Shown here piece by piece: positions 43,990 to 52,256 of a DNA stretch of 64,000 nucleotides; the stretch's first letter is position 1; every line of letters begins with the position of its first letter. The notes under the pieces are model-generated. The model did no database searches and had not been told where the DNA came from. It was given only the letters and a program-made list of their open reading frames with translations. A program made the translations under genes and the position numbers. The stretch is from Deltaproteobacteria bacterium (lineage in GTDB: Bacteria; Bdellovibrionota; UBA2394). The stretch lies in the NCBI GenBank assembly GCA_017302715.1, contig JAFLCD010000002.1, positions 222,831 through 286,830 of the forward strand, written 5' to 3'.

Positions 43990-45270
43990 ATGCGCTCTCT
44001 TTTTCTTTTCGCGCTTATTTTTCTTTCTGCCTGCGCGACCACCTACGAAAATGCGGCGAAGCGATCTTGGAATCTGATGAAGGATGGCAAGGTAGACGAA
44101 GCTCTTAAAATTTACGAAAAAGATGTGACTTCCGATAAAGAGAAACTTCTTCGTCTCATGGATGAAGGAATTTTGCTGCGGGTGGGTAAGCGATACAAAG
44201 AGAGCAATGAGAAATTTTTTGCAGCGGCGAAGATTATCGATCTCTCTGGATATATTTCTTTAGGCGAGCAGTCAGTCACTTTGCTGACAAACGAAAAACA
44301 AACCGTTTATCAGGGTGAAGATTTTGAAAAAGTTTTGATTCATCTCTATTTGGGTTTGAATTTTTTAAATTTAAAAAATTATGAAGCGGCGCTGGTTGAA
44401 ACCAGAAAGGTAAATGAGATTCTTTTTAAGATGATCTCAGAATCTGCGCGACCTTACGAGCTCAATGCTTTTGCAAAATATTTAGGAGCTTTGCTTTTTG
44501 AAAATGATCGAAATGACAATGATGCTTTGGTCTCTTATCGAGAAACTTTAAAACTTGATCCAAGTTTGGAGCAAAAGTTTCCTGTTTTAGGTCAGGATTT
44601 GATGCGCATTTTGAAGCGACAAGGCATGACGGGAGAGCTCGAAGAGTTTAAGAAAAAATTTGGAAATGAAAGCTGGGAGAAAGCCAAAAAATCTTTGGAT
44701 AATCGCGACGGCGCAGCTGTTCTTCTTTTCGAAAGTGGAAAAAGTCCTGAAAAATATTCTTCTCGCGAACGACATCTGAAAGCAGGAAAGGGTGGAACCC
44801 TTCTCGAGGTGGCGATTCCAGTTGCTTATTATAAAAATCGGCCCACTCAAATTCAGTCAGCAATTTTATCTGTGGGTGGACAAAAAGCGCAGACAGTTAT
44901 TCTCAATGATATTGAGAGAACAGCGATTGAGCAGCTAAAGGATCGAATGGGTCGAGCCATGGCAAAAGCTTTACTTACCGCTGGAGTGAAAGCAGGAATC
45001 GCAACGGGAATCGGCAAGGCGACAAATAATTCCGACTTAGGGGTTCTTGCAGGCATTGCATTATTTTTAAGTTCAGAAGCGGATACTCGCTCGTGGCTTT
45101 TGCTTCCGGGTGAATTACAGGTGGCTAAGATTTTTTTAGCTCCTGGTAAGTATCAAGCAAAAGTTTTTTATATCGACGGCTCTGGAAAAGATCTGGGATC
45201 GGAAGTGATCCCAGACGTAGAGATTAAATCGAACCGTAATACTTTTATTCAGTCGCGAAGCTTGGATTAA
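43990..45270 (+). CDS. TPR-containing outer-membrane lipoprotein (COG3014-like), LpoB partner
   Basis: 426 residues from ATG 43990, which places a lipobox (LSAC, Cys15) at the start. A TTG at 43963 would lengthen the N-terminus past the normal signal. The N-terminal half has TPR-like helices (DEALKIYEKD, YLGLNFLNLKNYEAALVETRKV), and the C-terminal half has a beta-rich domain with a glycine-rich hydrophobic stretch. Lipoproteins of this type commonly sit beside lpoB. Function is unknown. Confidence 0.75.
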   Translation: MRSLFLFALIFLSACATTYENAAKRSWNLMKDGKVDEALKIYEKDVTSDKEKLLRLMDEGILLRVGKRYKESNEKFFAAAKIIDLSGYISLGEQSVTLLTNEKQTVYQGEDFEKVLIHLYLGLNFLNLKNYEAALVETRKVNEILFKMISESARPYELNAFAKYLGALLFENDRNDNDALVSYRETLKLDPSLEQKFPVLGQDLMRILKRQGMTGELEEFKKKFGNESWEKAKKSLDNRDGAAVLLFESGKSPEKYSSRERHLKAGKGGTLLEVAIPVAYYKNRPTQIQSAILSVGGQKAQTVILNDIERTAIEQLKDRMGRAMAKALLTAGVKAGIATGIGKATNNSDLGVLAGIALFLSSEADTRSWLLLPGELQVAKIFLAPGKYQAKVFYIDGSGKDLGSEVIPDVEIKSNRNTFIQSRSLD

Positions 45271-45806
45271 AAAGTATAGCTCGCTCGCGCTGTCAGCGAA
45301 TGAGAATCCGCAGAATCTAAAACAGAATTATAGAGCCACATCATTCCAAATTGAAAACGTCGGGTGAGCTCAATATCGGTTCCGATGCCAGCAGAAATAT
45401 CAAATTTGGTTCTCGTTTTTCCATAATTCGTGATGGCGATTCCTGGGCCGATCATGGCGTATGGAAAAAAGTTTGAAATTTGTGTGTGAACGAGTGGAGT
45501 AACAGTGATCATAGTCGCCTTAGGAGATGAAAGTCCTTGAAGGCCTGTTAGTCGAATTCCAAAAAGTTCATAGGGTCGATAATCGGCGTCAGCACCTACG
45601 GCAAAAGTTCCATCTGAAGAATTCGTGGGAAGAATGGTTCCAAAGTGAGCACCCACTTGAAATTGTCCGTCGAAAAGCTTGTCGAAATCAGACCATTCGG
45701 AGCCCGGTTTTCCATCGGTACGTTTATTCCCAAATCGGTCTTCAGCAAAAGTAGAGGTTAAAGTGAGAAGAAAGAGCGCTTGGCTGACAAAAAATATTTT
45801 TTTCAT
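45267..45806 (-). CDS. Small outer-membrane beta-barrel protein
   Basis: 179 residues with a signal peptide (cleavage after FAED). The mature part alternates polar and hydrophobic residues in beta-strands and ends in a C-terminal Phe (ARASYTF), the signature recognised by the outer-membrane barrel assembly machinery. It overlaps the convergent lipoprotein gene by four bases at the stops. Function is unknown. Confidence 0.75.
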   Translation of the reverse strand: MKKIFFVSQALFLLTLTSTFAEDRFGNKRTDGKPGSEWSDFDKLFDGQFQVGAHFGTILPTNSSDGTFAVGADADYRPYELFGIRLTGLQGLSSPKATMITVTPLVHTQISNFFPYAMIGPGIAITNYGKTRTKFDISAGIGTDIELTRRFQFGMMWLYNSVLDSADSHSLTARASYTF

Positions 45807-45885
45807 GTGCTCATAAAATCATTGACCCCCAATCTAACGCAACTTTAAACTGCTTTGTGTCATGAAAGTTTTGTAGGGGGGATTT

Positions 45886-47514
45886 ATGTTTGGGGGGAGC
45901 TTTCGTTTTTGTGCGAGCGCGCGTAGCGTTTCGCTTTTTAGAGTTTCGATTATTTTTTTAACAGTTTCGTTGGCTTTCGAGGCAACGAATATCTTGGCTA
46001 TGGGCCTGGAGAAAAATTTCAAAGAGGCATCCTCCCCCGAGGATGAGTTTCAAACGGCCTCTGAGAATTCTTCCCCGGGCCCATCCTTTTTGGGCTCACC
46101 TTATTTAAATAGAAAACCTTCAAGTTCGTTTTCAGAAATTCCATCGGTGATTGCGCCGTTAGGATCTTCAATTCCCCCAAGTGCAACGAATAATATTTCT
46201 CCCGCTCTTTTAACTCCAGGCGTGTTTCCGTATCAGCCGAGTCCTGTTTCGGCTCTGATCGCCGCAGCCATTACAATGGGAGCGATGTCGCTCAAAGAAA
46301 CCGGCAAGGTGGATTTTGAAGGCATTCTTTATATGCTCAACTCGAGCGATTTTTATGTGGGGTTGCTTGGAGCTTGGGAAAAATCTCCGCTCTCTGGTCC
46401 TGGGATGCAGCAAATTTTTTCGGGTGGAATTGCGCAAGCACTTGAAAAAGCGATCAAGGCTTCTCCAAAATTTTTGAAACCTATTCTCGATAATCCCACG
46501 GTGAAAGCTTTAGGAAATATCACGGACGGACTTTCTTATACTTTCATGACGGGCGCGGGTTATGAGTACTACTCGCAAGTTTGGATGTATGCGACGGAGA
46601 AAATTCCTGAAGCCTATACGATGACGGGAGTTATTTCGTCGTCATGGCCGATTAAAAAGAAAATTGCATCGAATCTTCTTTATTATATGGTTCTCAATCC
46701 CGACAAGCAGAAGCAGATTTTAAGTTCTGTTTACAATCATCGCATCATGACTTTTGAATTTTTGGCGACGAATGTGATGCTCTATGTAGGAGCCCAAGTG
46801 GGATATCTTACGGCTCAAAAATTCGCTCCCGGAAATCCATTTGCTCAAAATTTAGCTCCCTTGTTGGGCGGTATAGCGGGAGGTTTGACGGTTCAGATGA
46901 TTCCGGACTCGTGGAAAAGCAATGCGAATATGCAACTCGTGGATTATAAGATCAATCGACAGAGAAGATTTTTAACGACGGCGATTTCGCGTGTGAACGA
47001 AGGTGTGAATCGAGGATTTTATCCGGCAGCTCGCTCAAAGTGGGTGGGGTATTTGACACCATGGATGGATCTTCAGTCGGATGTCGAAGATATTTTTAGT
47101 CGAAGAAGAATGTTGATGTCGCTTCAGCTAGAGAAAATGATTTACGGCGGAGATGCCAAAGCGATTTTTCTAGAAGTTCAAGACGGTTACGCCGCTATTG
47201 AAAAAGATATTTCGTCGCTGATTCAGAATTTAGAATTAACTTTGCCAGCCGAAAGTTTGGATCAGCGTCTGGATCGCTGGTCGAATGAAGGGCGAACTCC
47301 TGAAGAAGTTCAAAATTTAAATTCTCATCTGGTTGTTCATCCCGATCAAAAATCTTATTACAGATTATTGTTAGGAGCTGCTCTCGATAGAATTAAAATT
47401 CAAGCCGAAGAAACGAATCAGAGATTTGCTTACTTTGCGAATGGTGCAACGAAAGCTCCTGCCGATGTTTCAAAAATGATTTGGGATATATCTGTTGAGA
47501 GTACGCAAGACTAA
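45886..47514 (+). CDS. Secreted or membrane-associated protein of unknown function
   Basis: 542 residues with an N-terminal hydrophobic signal (VSIIFLTVSLAFEATNILA). A Pro/Ser-rich spacer follows to about residue 110. Then comes a helical region with weakly hydrophobic Gly/Ala-rich segments around residues 285-345 that may be membrane-associated, and a charged helical C-terminus. A GGGGGG ribosome site precedes ATG 45886. It is not recognised. Confidence 0.7.
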   Translation: MFGGSFRFCASARSVSLFRVSIIFLTVSLAFEATNILAMGLEKNFKEASSPEDEFQTASENSSPGPSFLGSPYLNRKPSSSFSEIPSVIAPLGSSIPPSATNNISPALLTPGVFPYQPSPVSALIAAAITMGAMSLKETGKVDFEGILYMLNSSDFYVGLLGAWEKSPLSGPGMQQIFSGGIAQALEKAIKASPKFLKPILDNPTVKALGNITDGLSYTFMTGAGYEYYSQVWMYATEKIPEAYTMTGVISSSWPIKKKIASNLLYYMVLNPDKQKQILSSVYNHRIMTFEFLATNVMLYVGAQVGYLTAQKFAPGNPFAQNLAPLLGGIAGGLTVQMIPDSWKSNANMQLVDYKINRQRRFLTTAISRVNEGVNRGFYPAARSKWVGYLTPWMDLQSDVEDIFSRRRMLMSLQLEKMIYGGDAKAIFLEVQDGYAAIEKDISSLIQNLELTLPAESLDQRLDRWSNEGRTPEEVQNLNSHLVVHPDQKSYYRLLLGAALDRIKIQAEETNQRFAYFANGATKAPADVSKMIWDISVESTQD

Positions 47515-47565
47515 AAGTTGGCGCTGAAATCATCTCATCTGCTTTGTTGAACTTCGACTCGGGCG

Positions 47566-48342
47566 CTATAAAGAAGTTGAATCGTCTTTTTTAAATTCGT
47601 AAGTAGTTTTGAAGTCGTAAGGGGCGGCCATCACCTTTTGATATTCTTCGAGTTTGATTTCGCCAGAGTGATACAAGCCCTCTAAAGCTCGCATCATTTG
47701 AATTCTTACAAATTTTTTAGGTAGTTGATCGTCTTGGATTTTTCCAAAGCGAGCAGGGTTAGGAATAATTGCCGCCAAGAAAACAGATTCGCGTACATTG
47801 AGGTCAGCGGCTTTCTTTTTAAAATAGTGGAGGGAGGCATCGTTGATTCCAAAAATGCCGTGGCCCCAATCAATACTATTTAAATAAATTTCTAAGATTT
47901 TTCTTTTGGGCAAAGTGAGTTCAAGTTTGATTGTAATGAGCGCTTCAAAAATTTTTCGCCGAAAAGAACGTTCAGAGCTCAGATAAAGATTTTTAGCAAG
48001 CTGCTGAGTAAGTGTACTGGCTCCACGAAGTCTTTTTCCTCGAGTGATCGAATTTGAAACCGCGTTGACGATTTCATCGACATCAAAACCGTTATGTTGA
48101 AAAAATTTAGCGTCTTCGAGTTCTAAAACCGAAAGCCAAAGCGCTCTTGGAATTTGTGAAAGAGAGACGTAGCTTCGATTCTTAGGCCCAGCCACAAAAT
48201 TAAAAGGTTTAAGATCGGAGTTCAGCCGTTGAAGTTTCACCCCATCACGAAGTTTGATGGTGTTAGGAAGCGCGAAATAAACGCCAGCTATAGCGGCTAA
48301 ATCCAGGGCCGTGAAAAGTAAAATCCATCGCGCAAATTTCAT
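47566..48342 (-). CDS. mtgA: Monofunctional biosynthetic peptidoglycan transglycosylase MtgA
   Basis: 258 residues from ATG at 48342 (minus strand), chosen over a longer form because a membrane helix (WILLFTALDLAAIAGVYFAL) begins there. GT51 motifs are present: LELEDAKFFQHNGFD, then GASTLTQQLAKNLYL, then RKIFEALITIKLE and EIYLNSIDWGHGIFG. It polymerises lipid II without a transpeptidase domain. It diverges from the citrate-synthase-family gene across 31 bases. Confidence 0.93.
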   Translation of the reverse strand: MKFARWILLFTALDLAAIAGVYFALPNTIKLRDGVKLQRLNSDLKPFNFVAGPKNRSYVSLSQIPRALWLSVLELEDAKFFQHNGFDVDEIVNAVSNSITRGKRLRGASTLTQQLAKNLYLSSERSFRRKIFEALITIKLELTLPKRKILEIYLNSIDWGHGIFGINDASLHYFKKKAADLNVRESVFLAAIIPNPARFGKIQDDQLPKKFVRIQMMRALEGLYHSGEIKLEEYQKVMAAPYDFKTTYEFKKDDSTSL

Positions 48343-48373
48343 GAGTCTTAAGTAGATTAGCGAACTTTCCGAG

Positions 48374-49483
48374 ATGACTGTAGAACTTTCATTATGCCAA
48401 AATAAGGATGTAATGGAATTTGGTGAAATACAGGCAGCTCCCACTCAGATATCGAATATTCGCGAAGGAAAACTCAGATATCGGGGCATTTTACTCGAAG
48501 ATTTGGTATCTCAATCCAGTTTTGAAGAAGTGGTCTTACTTTTGTGGAATGGCAAACTGCCTTTGGCGGCAGAGCTGAAAGAATTTTCAAATCAAATCCA
48601 AGGGGAGTGTGGGCTGGATTCCGACTGGCTTAGAAAGATTTTAAATTTAAGAAACTTTGAGAGCGCGATCGATTTTTTAATTGCAGCTTTAAGTTTAGTT
48701 TCAACTGGCAAAAACTCGAATCATAAAATTTTTTTTCAATTACCGCCACTATTGGCGGCTTGGGAAAATAACTTTCAAAAGAAGAATCTAGGTTTACTCT
48801 CAAAAAATTCATCGATTGCAGCTTATTTTTTAAATTCTATTCGCGAATCAAATGCGTCTGATCTTGAAATCGTAGCTTTAGATAAAACGATGCTTATTCA
48901 TGCTGATCATGAACTCAATATTTCTACCTTTGGATTGAGATTGGCGGCTTCAACAGGCAGTGATTTTGTTTCATCAGTTATTGCGGCTCTTGGAATTCTC
49001 AAAGGCCCACTTCATGGCGGAGCAAGCGAGTGGGTAATGAAAACTTTTGACCAGGTGAAAGATAAAAAACATGTCTCGGCGTTTTTAGATCAGGCTTTTA
49101 AAAATAAAGAAAAAATAATGGGTTTTGGGCATTTGCTTTATAAAAACGGAGATCCTCGAGCGAAAGCGCTCAAAAATATCGCAAAAAATTTATCGGCGCA
49201 TTTAAATCGCCAAGTCGATTTTGAAATGGCTGAAGCTTTTGAATCTGAAATGCTGAAGCGAAAAAATTTACATCCGAATATCGATTTTTATTCAGGCTGT
49301 GTTTATCGCTTGCTTGGATTTAGATCTGAGCTTGGACCAGGAGTTTTCGCCATGAGTCGAATGGCGGGCTGGGTTGCGCATTACGAAGAACAAAATTCAG
49401 ATAGGCGAATTGTTTTAGCGCGTGGCTTAGACGAAAAAAAGAGAGAGGATGTTTATATTCCTCTCTCTCAGAGAACTTCTTAA
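48374..49483 (+). CDS. Citrate synthase-family enzyme
   Basis: 369 residues, shorter than the common 420-430. The active-site set is intact: His179 in HADHELN, His253 in GFGHLLYK, and Asp304 in NIDFYSG, with LGPGVFAMSR and AGWVAHYEEQ near the end. This could be a citrate, 2-methylcitrate or related Claisen-condensing enzyme; short single-domain members are common for the methylcitrate type, and no gene nearby decides it. The start at ATG 48374 is plausible but has no clear ribosome site; an in-frame ATG lies 39 bases later. Confidence 0.82.
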   Translation: MTVELSLCQNKDVMEFGEIQAAPTQISNIREGKLRYRGILLEDLVSQSSFEEVVLLLWNGKLPLAAELKEFSNQIQGECGLDSDWLRKILNLRNFESAIDFLIAALSLVSTGKNSNHKIFFQLPPLLAAWENNFQKKNLGLLSKNSSIAAYFLNSIRESNASDLEIVALDKTMLIHADHELNISTFGLRLAASTGSDFVSSVIAALGILKGPLHGGASEWVMKTFDQVKDKKHVSAFLDQAFKNKEKIMGFGHLLYKNGDPRAKALKNIAKNLSAHLNRQVDFEMAEAFESEMLKRKNLHPNIDFYSGCVYRLLGFRSELGPGVFAMSRMAGWVAHYEEQNSDRRIVLARGLDEKKREDVYIPLSQRTS

Positions 49484-49497
49484 AATTTTTTTATTTA

Positions 49498-49971
49498 TTA
49501 CCGAGCGATTTCGAGGCCAACGGCTGTTAATCGAAGGGTGCAATCAATAGATTTCGTTGGATCGATCATATGAACAAACCAAACGAAGCTTAATTTATCT
49601 CGGGACGAACTTAAATCTCCGCCCAAAGTAATTTCATATCTACTACCGGCATTTTCTCCTGGAATAACTTGGTCAAAATCAAATCGCGTGGTTCCGATTC
49701 CACCGCTTGCAGTAGCTTGTCGAAAAATATCAAAAGATTTATCTCGATTGGATGTTCCATGAGCGGTCATATCAGCCATTGATAAAGTAAAATCAGATCC
49801 GGAAACTTGTGCATTCACTTTAACGTCGTAATCACCTTCGGCGTAAGGAGGGCAGGTTGCTTGGTCTAAACGTGCAACTCCCATATAAGTGTCTTGATAA
49901 CTCTCACCGCAAGAGATGAGGCTTAAGGTCATTAAACTTAAAGTAGCGTATAAACTTAGTTTTAATTTCAT
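49498..49971 (-). CDS. Small secreted lipoprotein (sigma54 promoter)
   Basis: 157 residues from ATG at 49971 (minus strand), with a GGGAGAA ribosome site. A lipobox (SLISC, Cys21) follows a hydrophobic signal. The mature part is beta-rich with two further Cys (TCPPY, DCTLRL) that may pair. No family is recognised. A consensus sigma54 promoter lies about 30 bases upstream, with paired palindromic sites beyond it. Confidence 0.75.
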   Translation of the reverse strand: MKLKLSLYATLSLMTLSLISCGESYQDTYMGVARLDQATCPPYAEGDYDVKVNAQVSGSDFTLSMADMTAHGTSNRDKSFDIFRQATASGGIGTTRFDFDQVIPGENAGSRYEITLGGDLSSSRDKLSFVWFVHMIDPTKSIDCTLRLTAVGLEIAR

Positions 49972-50000
49972 AGAAATTCTCCCTTTATACCCCTTGTAAA

Positions 50001-50016
50001 TGCAATTGCTGTGCCA
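50001..50016 (-). promoter_or_regulatory. Sigma54 promoter of the lipoprotein gene at 49498
   Basis: On the minus strand, TGGCACAGCAATTGCA: GG and GC exactly ten bases apart, as in the -24/-12 consensus. The start point would be about 20 bases before the ATG. Confidence 0.8.
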
Positions 50017-50086
50017 AGACCCGCTGGCCACTGGCCTTTAAAAAAGCTAAGCTTTTCAAATGTTTACAAAGGTGACGGAGTCAAAT

Positions 50087-50104
50087 TGGGGAGTTTGGGC
50101 GCGT
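50087..50104. promoter_or_regulatory. Upstream activator-like site A1 (half palindrome)
   Basis: TGGGGAGTTTGGGCGCGT: strong left half TGGGGAG, weak right half. It lies about 97-114 bases upstream of the predicted sigma54 start of the 49498 gene. Confidence 0.45.
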
Positions 50105-50120
50105 CTTCGAGGGGGCAAAA

Positions 50121-50666
50121 GTGGGGCATAAAAGTCCCAGATTTAAGAAGGTTCCTCACCTAGGATTAACGGGATCTCTAGCCTCTGGAAAATCGACGAC
50201 TCTTAAATTTTTTAAAAAGCAGGGTTGGAAAATTCTTTCGGCCGATGAAATCGTCGCTGAGATTTACAAAGAAAAAGGATTCACCAAAGAAAAGCTGCGA
50301 AAAGATTTCGAAGGATCGCCTGCAAAATTAAAAAAATTTGAAAAGTGGATTCATCCTCAAGTGGGCAATCGAATCAAGGTTTGGATGAAAAAACAAAAGG
50401 CTCCGATGATCGTCGAAGTGCCCTTGCTGTTTGAAGCGAAGTTCGATCGCTACTTCGATAAAACGGTTTTTGTTTACGCGCCAAAAAAAGATCGAGAAAA
50501 AAGAGTGATGAAGCGAGGTATGAGTCGAAAACTCTTTTTATTTTTGGATGCTAAGCAAATGTCGCCCGCCGATAAGGCCGTTCGCTCTGATTTTATTTTG
50601 CATAATTTTTCTAAGAAATCGTTAGAGCTTCAAGTGAAGCAACTTTCAAAATTCTTAACTCACTAA
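50121..50666 (+). CDS. coaE: Dephospho-CoA kinase
   Basis: 181 residues. P-loop GSLASGKST is at about residues 18-26, and the DEIVAEIY and PLLFEAKFDRYFD blocks follow. It catalyses the last step of CoA synthesis. GTG 50121 with a GAGGGGG ribosome site is the only practical start. It adds about 13 residues before the core, and the first codons contain the palindrome A2. A terminator follows the stop. Confidence 0.93.
   Translation: MGHKSPRFKKVPHLGLTGSLASGKSTTLKFFKKQGWKILSADEIVAEIYKEKGFTKEKLRKDFEGSPAKLKKFEKWIHPQVGNRIKVWMKKQKAPMIVEVPLLFEAKFDRYFDKTVFVYAPKKDREKRVMKRGMSRKLFLFLDAKQMSPADKAVRSDFILHNFSKKSLELQVKQLSKFLTH
50122..50139. promoter_or_regulatory. Upstream activator-like site A2 (TGGG-N10-CCCA palindrome)
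   Basis: TGGGGCATAAAAGTCCCA, overlapping the first codons of coaE. It lies 132-149 bases upstream of the predicted sigma54 start at 49990 and matches sites at 52078, 52099 and 54666. Confidence 0.5.
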
Positions 50667-50671
50667 AAATA

Positions 50672-50701
50672 AAAAAGGCCCTTCGAGTGAAGAGCCTTTT
50701 T
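50672..50701. terminator. Bidirectional terminator between coaE and the lipoprotein gene
   Basis: AAAAAGGCCCTTC / GAAGAGCCTTTTT hairpin with loop GAGT; A and T runs on both sides suit both convergent genes. Confidence 0.75.
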
Positions 50702-50722
50702 GAATTTGTTTATTAAGATTAA

Positions 50723-51877
50723 TTAATCGCCAGAAGGATAGAGTTGATCTACCGATTCACCTTCAGGAGCTACTGGTACTTGAGGTACTGCTGCAACAGA
50801 GGCATCTGGATTTACAAAATTTGCGGATCCTTGAGGACCTGAGCTATTCGAAGGATTAGCTTTTGCTAACAAGTTAGCTCTTTCAGCTTTTTGCGCATCT
50901 AAAGTCGCTTGAGCTGCATCCAATTTTTGTACGAGACCAGGAACTTGATCTGCATTCACTTTAAGTTCGGCAATTTTTTGAGTTTGAGAAGCAATTGAAT
51001 CATTCAAGCTTTGTTCCAAAGCTGCTTTGGTAGCGGCCAATGCATCTTTGCTAGCACTTGATTCTTGAAGAGCTACGATCAAAGCAGCTGAAGCTTTTTG
51101 AGCTTTATCGAGATCAACTAACTTTGTATCAAGCGCAGCTTTCATTGCATTGATTGTCTCGCCTTGTTGAGCTTGGGTATTGGCAACTTCTCCAACAGCT
51201 CCGTTTACTTTTTTAGATTCTGCTAAATTCGCTGCACTTACTCGAATGCCACCTGCTACAAGTCGATTGGTTTGATCTGCGTTAACATTCGTATTCTCTT
51301 TTACATCACTAGCATTAGCATCCGTATTACCTCGAGTAAGTTCGGCTTGCTTAATGACGTGATCACTCGTGGCTCGAGCATCATCATGAGCTCTTGCTGC
51401 GTTTGCTTGCGCCATTTTTGTTTTGCTATTAAAAATGCCAGCTCCTAAGCCGGCTCCAAATCCTAGTTTTTTGCCATCAGGGCCTACAGTATTTCCTGTA
51501 TCGACTGCGGTTGAAACTCTTTCTAAAGCCAGCAATCCAACTCCTGCAATCGCGAGTCCTAAAATCCAACTATTTTTATTGTTAGCACTTTGCGAATTGC
51601 TTGCAGCGGCTTGAGACGCGGCCAAAGTTTGGGCGAGATCTGCTTTGAGTGCGTTCACTGCTGCAGTGTTTGCAGCGATATCATCCGTTGCTGTTGCTCC
51701 AACCGTATTTGTCGTTGTGTCTACTGTTGAAGGTACCGTAATCGTTGGCACCGTTGTAGTTGGTGTCGTATTTGATGTCTGTCGTGTTGCGGTTGAACCT
51801 CCGCTGCAACCTGCGAGTATAATTCCCATGGCTGTCATAGCGGCGACAGATTTAAGTACGGTTTGTGTAGCTTTCAT
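50723..51877 (-). CDS. Coiled-coil lipoprotein (sigma54 promoter)
   Basis: 384 residues, Ala/Asn/Thr-rich. A lipobox LAGC (Cys24) follows the signal. A Thr/Pro-rich linker, a hydrophobic segment at about 103-119 (SWILGLAIAGVGLLALE), a Gly-rich patch and a long Ala-rich coiled coil (about 170-345) come next. AGGAGG precedes ATG 51877. A consensus sigma54 promoter is at 52000-52015. Function is unknown; the shape suggests an envelope-spanning or structural lipoprotein. Confidence 0.75.
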   Translation of the reverse strand: MKATQTVLKSVAAMTAMGIILAGCSGGSTATRQTSNTTPTTTVPTITVPSTVDTTTNTVGATATDDIAANTAAVNALKADLAQTLAASQAAASNSQSANNKNSWILGLAIAGVGLLALERVSTAVDTGNTVGPDGKKLGFGAGLGAGIFNSKTKMAQANAARAHDDARATSDHVIKQAELTRGNTDANASDVKENTNVNADQTNRLVAGGIRVSAANLAESKKVNGAVGEVANTQAQQGETINAMKAALDTKLVDLDKAQKASAALIVALQESSASKDALAATKAALEQSLNDSIASQTQKIAELKVNADQVPGLVQKLDAAQATLDAQKAERANLLAKANPSNSSGPQGSANFVNPDASVAAVPQVPVAPEGESVDQLYPSGD

Positions 51878-51999
51878 TCGGATTCCTCCTCGATTGTTTC
51901 GCCGGGATTTTTATCATCCATCTTTCGAGCACTGCCCTTAGGCTCTAAGACTTGGCATTCACAATCGTGTATAAGGCTATTTGCCTTAGTCTTATCGAT

Positions 52000-52015
52000 C
52001 GCAAGCTTCGTGCCA
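52000..52015 (-). promoter_or_regulatory. Sigma54 promoter of the lipoprotein gene at 50723
   Basis: TGGCACGAAGCTTGCG on the minus strand, matching TGGCACG-N4-TTGC. The leader would be about 110 bases. Confidence 0.85.
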
Positions 52016-52077
52016 GGTGTGCCATGCCCTAAGTTACTGAAATAACTTAGACTTCTTAATTGGCTGAGAGAGTTTTC

Positions 52078-52095
52078 TGGGACCTAAACTCCCCA
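52078..52095. promoter_or_regulatory. Upstream activator-like site C1
   Basis: TGGGACCTAAACTCCCCA, a TGGG-N10-CCCA palindrome about 90-107 bases upstream of the predicted start for the 50723 gene. Confidence 0.5.
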
Positions 52096-52098
52096 GGA

Positions 52099-52116
52099 CG
52101 CGACATAAATGTCCCA
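52099..52116. promoter_or_regulatory. Upstream activator-like site C2
   Basis: CGCGACATAAATGTCCCA: strong right half, weaker left half; 21 bases from C1, i.e. two helical turns. Confidence 0.5.
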
Positions 52117-52181
52117 AATTTCAAGCAAAATAAGTGAGTAAAATCTGTCGCAAAAATGAAGTAATTAAAAAGATTTTTGCC

Positions 52182-52221
52182 AAAAAAAAAGCGTCTGATG
52201 TTGGACCTAACATCAGACGCT
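52182..52221 (-). terminator. Intrinsic terminator after the gene at 52257
   Basis: Perfect 13-bp stem AGCGTCTGATGTT / AACATCAGACGCT with a 6-base loop, followed on the minus strand by nine T. Confidence 0.9.
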
Positions 52222-52256
52222 CGTGTGGTGTGTGTGAGTGTGGAGTATGAGGTAAC

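Larger units (their letters stand above)
51878..52256. other. 379-base gap with sigma54 promoter and activator-like sites
   Basis: Contains, on the minus strand, the promoter for the gene at 50723 (52000-52015), two palindromic sites (52078-52116), and the terminator of the gene at 52257 (52182-52221). I see no gene in it. Confidence 0.7.

Noticed and set aside
48343..48444. Longer N-terminus for mtgA
   Set aside because: It would overlap the divergent citrate-synthase-family start and lacks family resemblance; the membrane helix starts at the Met encoded at 48342.
49441..49468. GAGAGAGGA / TTCCTCTCTC hairpin at the end of the citrate-synthase-family gene
   Set aside because: It lies in coding sequence and the T-run is about 17 bases further on, so it is not a convincing intrinsic terminator.
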